Positions 60,387-64,000 of a stretch of 64,000 nt of DNA are shown here, piece after piece. Location: assembly GCA_011800805.1 (NCBI GenBank), contig MPNW01000354.1:1-64000 (forward strand), read 5' to 3'. The first letter of the stretch is position 1. Each line of letters begins with the position of its first letter. This DNA is from Hirudo medicinalis. Lineage: Eukaryota; Annelida; Clitellata; Hirudinida; Hirudinidae. Made by a program: the position numbers and the translations under genes. The notes beneath the pieces are model-generated. The model was not told the DNA's origin. It was given only the letters and a program-made list of their open reading frames with translations, and ran no database searches.

Positions 60387-60520
60387 TGTAAGACTTGTCA
60401 CTGATTGATCAATCCAAAATGTAGGTAGATGCCTCCAGTATTTTGTCAGCAGAGCATTCACTGGCTTGATTCGTGCGTTTAAGGCCAAATAGGCTGCTTC
60501 GATGCAGATGACGACGACGA
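60387..60520 (-). CDS. Possible unassigned exon (uncertain)
   Basis: On the minus strand a frame reads CIEAAYLALNARIKPVNALL, TKYWRHLPTFWIDQSV and TSLTG, and ends at a good donor (ACAG|GTGAGA). It looks more protein-like than its surroundings, but no family is evident. Its phase (1) does not join the known CRAL-TRIO exon directly. Confidence 0.3.
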
Positions 60521-61899
60521 CGACGACGACGATGAATGGACGGATGGGTGAATGAATGGATGGGTGAAATTCTGTTGACGATTTCTTTAGTGACTTTTTA
60601 GAGTTGTACAACATGAACAACGTGTTTTAATATCCCATTTTAAATCAATCTTGATATTAGTCATTTCATTCAATTGCCGCTTTTTATTTAAATTATCCAT
60701 TTTTAAATGGAATCACAAAACAAAAATATCTCTTATTCAAGCACCTTATCTTAGTTATCGCAATTATTTGAAAATCTAGGAATAGTATTTAGTGAAAACT
60801 TTTATTTTATTTGTATCTTCATGCATCAGAGATGCAAATGAATGTTGAATGCAAATGCTTGTTGCTCCTGGCAAAAGCTTTCTTGTGGTCAGTAATTGTT
60901 CAACCGTGACAAAGTGCTTTGGTCTGTTGCTTGATACCCTCTGGTCGTGTTAAATCACCCGTAGCAACCGTAAGAAAGCATTTCATCTCCTACACATTCT
61001 CCTAGAAACTTCCCTTTTGAATTAAAACATTTATGACATAATAAATATATAGAAAATATAAAACATATAAATAAAAAAATATGGTGAAAATCGAAAATAC
61101 TAAAAAAAATGTACGAATATTTATTTTTGAGTTAACTTTAATATAATTACACCTTCGTCAATCCAGAAGCGTTTGGCCATTGTATTGCTGAAGCACGGAC
61201 TTCGATTATCTTCAAGTCTTAGAAATTTATTCACAAATCAAACGTCTATATCAGAAATTATAATGATCTAGATTTGGACATTCCAGGCAAATGACAAGCC
61301 ATTATGGAGGCATTTTTATATTTTTAATGACAGAAATTTTTCAAACAATAAAAACTTGACTTTTCTGTAGATGCTTCAAAAAGCACTCTTAATTATTTTA
61401 CAAAGTTTCACATGCGATGTGTTCTGAAGATAATCTCCAAATATAAGCCTCTTATAAAATAGCCATGTTCATGACTGTTTGGTAGGTGCTGAGAACCTGG
61501 AAGCTGGCCTTGACCACGAGTTACAGTGGTCAATTGTAAGTACACACAGCTTACATCATTCATTCTATTTTTCCATAATCCTAATGAATGAGATTTTAAC
61601 AATGAGGGAGGTAAAAATTTCATTCGGAACAAATTTGCTTGATGTTACGAAGCATGGCGTAGCAACTGGCAATCGGCCGATTTACTTGGGAACTCATCGG
61701 ACAAATCAATGATATGTCCAGATAAGCTCCATAAGTTTCTAACCTTATGCGATAGAGTGATGGTTACTCCTGTTAGTTGGAGTAGGATGGAGCAAATCTG
61801 GTCGCATCGAAAGCCAAAACCAAGCCATATTGTTGGAATTAAGTCGAAGACGATGCGGTGAAGTCCATGAGGCCAAAAAACTGACTGGTATGTAAATGT

Positions 61900-62090
61900 A
61901 AATGTAGTTCATTTATATAGCGCCATATGCATAGCGTCAGAGGCGCTTCTTGCTAATCATTTATATAGCCCCTTCCCAAGGAGGCAATGCAGGCTGAGTT
62001 TCCAAAACGACACATTACGGCTGTTGCTATTACCGCCGTATGCAGGAATGCAACCCATTCGGCCAACCTGCACGCCAGTATGTCCTCAAG
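61900..62090 (-). mobile_element. tRNA-derived SINE, family A (inverted copy)
   Basis: It is the reverse complement of the copy at 62810-63015. It starts with AAATGTAGTTCATTTATATA (the 3' end of the element), then GCGTCAGAGGCGCTTCTTGC, CAATGCAGGCTGAGTTTCC (B box side) and CATTCGGCCAACCTGCACGC (A box side). It is nearly full length. Confidence 0.85.
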
Positions 62091-62394
62091 GTCACCGTAA
62101 TGTCCTGATTAAATGTCCTGTGCGATATTATTTGGATATTATAACAGTATGGTTATTACACCAATAAATAAATATAGGCATGACTTCTTGTCAATAATAA
62201 AAAGTGGTCGATTATTTTTTGACATCCTTCATGTAAATATTTTAAAAGAATACATGCACTGTTTGAAGTAGTGCAGCATATGTTGTAATTTCAACATGAT
62301 TGAGAAAGACAATATTTAAAACCTTCACTTCTCCAGATCCATCCAGAGATAATTATTCCACTGAAGAAAATAAGGTGGTAATTAGTGGCTGTAG

Positions 62395-62460
62395 GTTGAC
62401 AGCTGATTAGCTGGATTATTAAGACGGTGCTCCCACAATGGGTTCGAATCAAGGATTACG
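62395..62460 (-). mobile_element. tRNA-derived SINE fragment, family B
   Basis: On the minus strand it reads GATTCGAACCCATTGTGGGA, then GCACCGTCTTAATAATCCAG, matching the B box and body of the copy at 54310. Confidence 0.75.
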
Positions 62461-62809
62461 AAAAAATAGGAAATTATGTAAACTGTGTTTATATCTTATG
62501 CAATAATATTACATAACAGCTTTATGAATCTTTTAAAATTAAATAAAACGGAATGAAAACCGTGAAAATATCGAAAAATGGAAGTCTTATCGGCGCAGAA
62601 CGGGGTAAAATGTAACTGTCGTATGTACTGCTTGTGTACTGTCTTGTTAGCGCTTTGGGAAACTACGTTCCATCATTTTTTATTTTTCCGGGGAAAAGAA
62701 TGAACCCTGCATTTATGGTCAGCACCAGCAATTGTTTGTTGGTCATGCCCAAGACAGTGGCTGGTTGAATTTGGAATTTTTCCGCCAGTATCTCGAACAT
62801 TTTGCAAAG

Positions 62810-63015
62810 TTTGGCGTTCACGTTGGCCGAATGGGTTATGTTCTTGCATACGGCGGTAATGGCAACAGTCATAATGTGTCGTGTTCGAAACCCAGCCTGC
62901 ACAGCCGCAAGCGCCCTTGGGGAGGAGCGCTATATAAATGGTTGACAAGAAGCGCCTCTGACGCTATGCATATGGCGCTATATAAATGAAGTACATTTTA
63001 CATTTACATTTTTTT
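62810..63015 (+). mobile_element. tRNA-derived SINE, family A (best copy)
   Basis: GTTGGCCGAATGGGTTATG is the A-box region, CGGCGGTAATGGCAACAGTC follows, and GTGTTCGAAACCCAGCCTGC is the B box. The tail reads AGCGCTATATAAATGGTTGA, then GCGCCTCTGACGCTATGCAT and ends in repeated ACATTTAC. The tRNA-like head resembles a Leu/Ser-type tRNA. The copy is about 720 bases from its inverted partner. Confidence 0.88.
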
Positions 63016-63436
63016 TTTGTCCTATTCATCACGTTATGCCGAGGACATTAATAAAATACTACTACTACTACATTTACATTTTTGCAAATCCAACAGGTGA
63101 CCTGTTCTTTTAATACTGGATGGACGTTGTTCCCACACAAAAAGTAATCATGATCTTGATTATGCCATACAGTCGGGGATTATTGAATGCTTGTAATTAT
63201 TATTGAATGATTATGTCGGGGATTATCAAGCTATCCTTACCTCCCCATATAACGCACAGATTTCAGCCCTTGGCGCCTTACAGTCCTTCAAGCCGCTACA
63301 AATCTACTACTTCATTTCAACCCATGCAGGGCGCAACTTTTCAGAAGATGGGAAGATGCAACAGTGGGCACTGCCCGTAATGGATTTGCTAAGTGTGGCA
63401 TGTGACCATAAAATCCCAATGTGTTTGAAGACCAAG

Positions 63437-63866
63437 ATTTTGCTCCATCGGCAACAACAGACCGGTTGACGATCATTCGTACTCCGTTCAATCGTCTGCA
63501 TCAAAGTCTACACCTGCCGGGACTCGGATGGCAACCAGTGACTCACCTGAACCTCAATGTGGTAGTTCAAATCAAGTCGATGCACCAATTCCAACTGCAT
63601 TGCATGGTAAATTAAAATGCTGAATTTCTTGTTACAGTCGTATGGTCAGCAGCAACTTGTATTTAGTTAAATTTCCCTCATTATACAGCATTCATGTGTT
63701 TAACCTATTATTAACCAATTATTGTTGCAGATAAAAAGGCCAAGGCGAACGCTGTCCGTTACTGACATCTCGCCAATGCCAGCAACTCCAACCAGAACTG
63801 AACAGTGCTACAAAAGACGAAGCGAAGTATCATTAATACCAAGGGCAACCCCATACCAACAATAGT
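63437..63866 (+). CDS. Possible two-exon coding fragment, unknown (uncertain)
   Basis: A frame in 63437-63605 reads DDHSYSVQSSASKSTPAGTR, then SDSPEPQCGSSNQVDAP, and ends at a GTAAAT donor. A second stretch after TGTTGCAG (63731-63866) reads IKRPRRTLSVTDISPMPATP, then YKRRSEVSLIPRA and a stop. The composition is protein-like, rich in Ser, Pro and basic residues. No family is recognised and the phase between the two parts is not settled. It could be a gene running off the window or a piece of a transposon. Confidence 0.3.
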
Positions 63867-64000
63867 TATTTGAAAAGCAAAACTCAAAAGGAAAACAGAA
63901 ACCAGACATGGGGTACTTGGTACTTGTAGTTGTACTACAGTAATGATTTCAGGTACTTGTGTTTCTACTCGCATTTGGACCTTGGGTACTTTTACTTGGA

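Larger units (their letters stand above)
58565..61890. other. Repeat-rich region, no supported gene
   Basis: This region must hold the missing 5' exon or exons of the CRAL-TRIO gene if they are in the window. I could not identify them. It contains CAT/GTC microsatellites (about 58800-58900), (AAT)n facing (ATT)n (59223-59354) and GAC repeats (about 60510-60530). One minus-strand exon-like stretch at 60387-60520 is listed separately. Confidence 0.5.

Noticed and set aside
61479..61560. Possible exon (GAGAACCTGGAAGCTGGCCT... with a GTAAGT donor)
   Set aside because: The open stretch is short, has no recognisable family, and no partner exon was found.

Overview
This is a window of eukaryotic, animal nuclear DNA. 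It is AT-rich, its genes have many short exons with GT-AG introns, and it is full of simple repeats and tRNA-derived short interspersed elements. Gene content (a calcitonin/DH31-type class B receptor, the ciliary protein BBS9, a Na-K-Cl cotransporter, a MADF/BESS factor and an ANKRD11/12-type regulator) points to a bilaterian invertebrate. A spiralian such as an annelid or leech is my best guess, but the sequence alone does not prove it. I rebuilt the genes exon by exon from splice signals, reading phase and recalled family conservation. Exon ends may be off by a few bases.

Layout. 1-6.7 kb: AT-rich, repeat-laden DNA with minisatellites, a three-copy ~197-bp repeat and a perfect 39-bp inverted repeat. 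6.7-9.8 kb (+): class B peptide-hormone receptor. 10.05-11.48 kb (+): secreted fibrinogen-domain protein with an FN2-like module. 12.9-19.5 kb (-): complete 20-exon BBS9. 20.2-28.2 kb (+): NKCC-type cotransporter of about 24 exons, head-to-head with BBS9. 28.5-30.5 kb (-): complete nine-exon membrane-dipeptidase-family enzyme, tail-to-tail with NKCC. 30.5-35 kb: no gene I can support. 35.0-35.8 kb (+): two-exon MADF/BESS protein. 35.8-40.5 kb: intergenic, with SINE copies. 40.5-51.4 kb (+): compact ANKRD11/12 homologue. 53.1-58.6 kb (-): CRAL-TRIO (Sec14-like) gene whose 7-kb span holds an intron with LINE, Tc1 and SINE debris. 58.6-64 kb: microsatellites, SINE copies and a few unassigned open stretches.

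The genes do not form an operon or a single pathway; this is an ordinary animal gene neighbourhood. Four frames validate well. Summed exon lengths for BBS9 (858 codons), the dipeptidase (394), the fibrinogen-like protein (357) and the ANKRD protein (1374) are exact multiples of three, with matching phases at every junction. Two places did not resolve cleanly: one junction in the receptor and one near the NKCC 3' end. The most unusual items are the two tRNA-derived SINE families, one copy of which sits in a long fold-back structure, the perfect inverted repeat, and the reduced ANKRD11/12 architecture. I found no clearly new multi-gene system.
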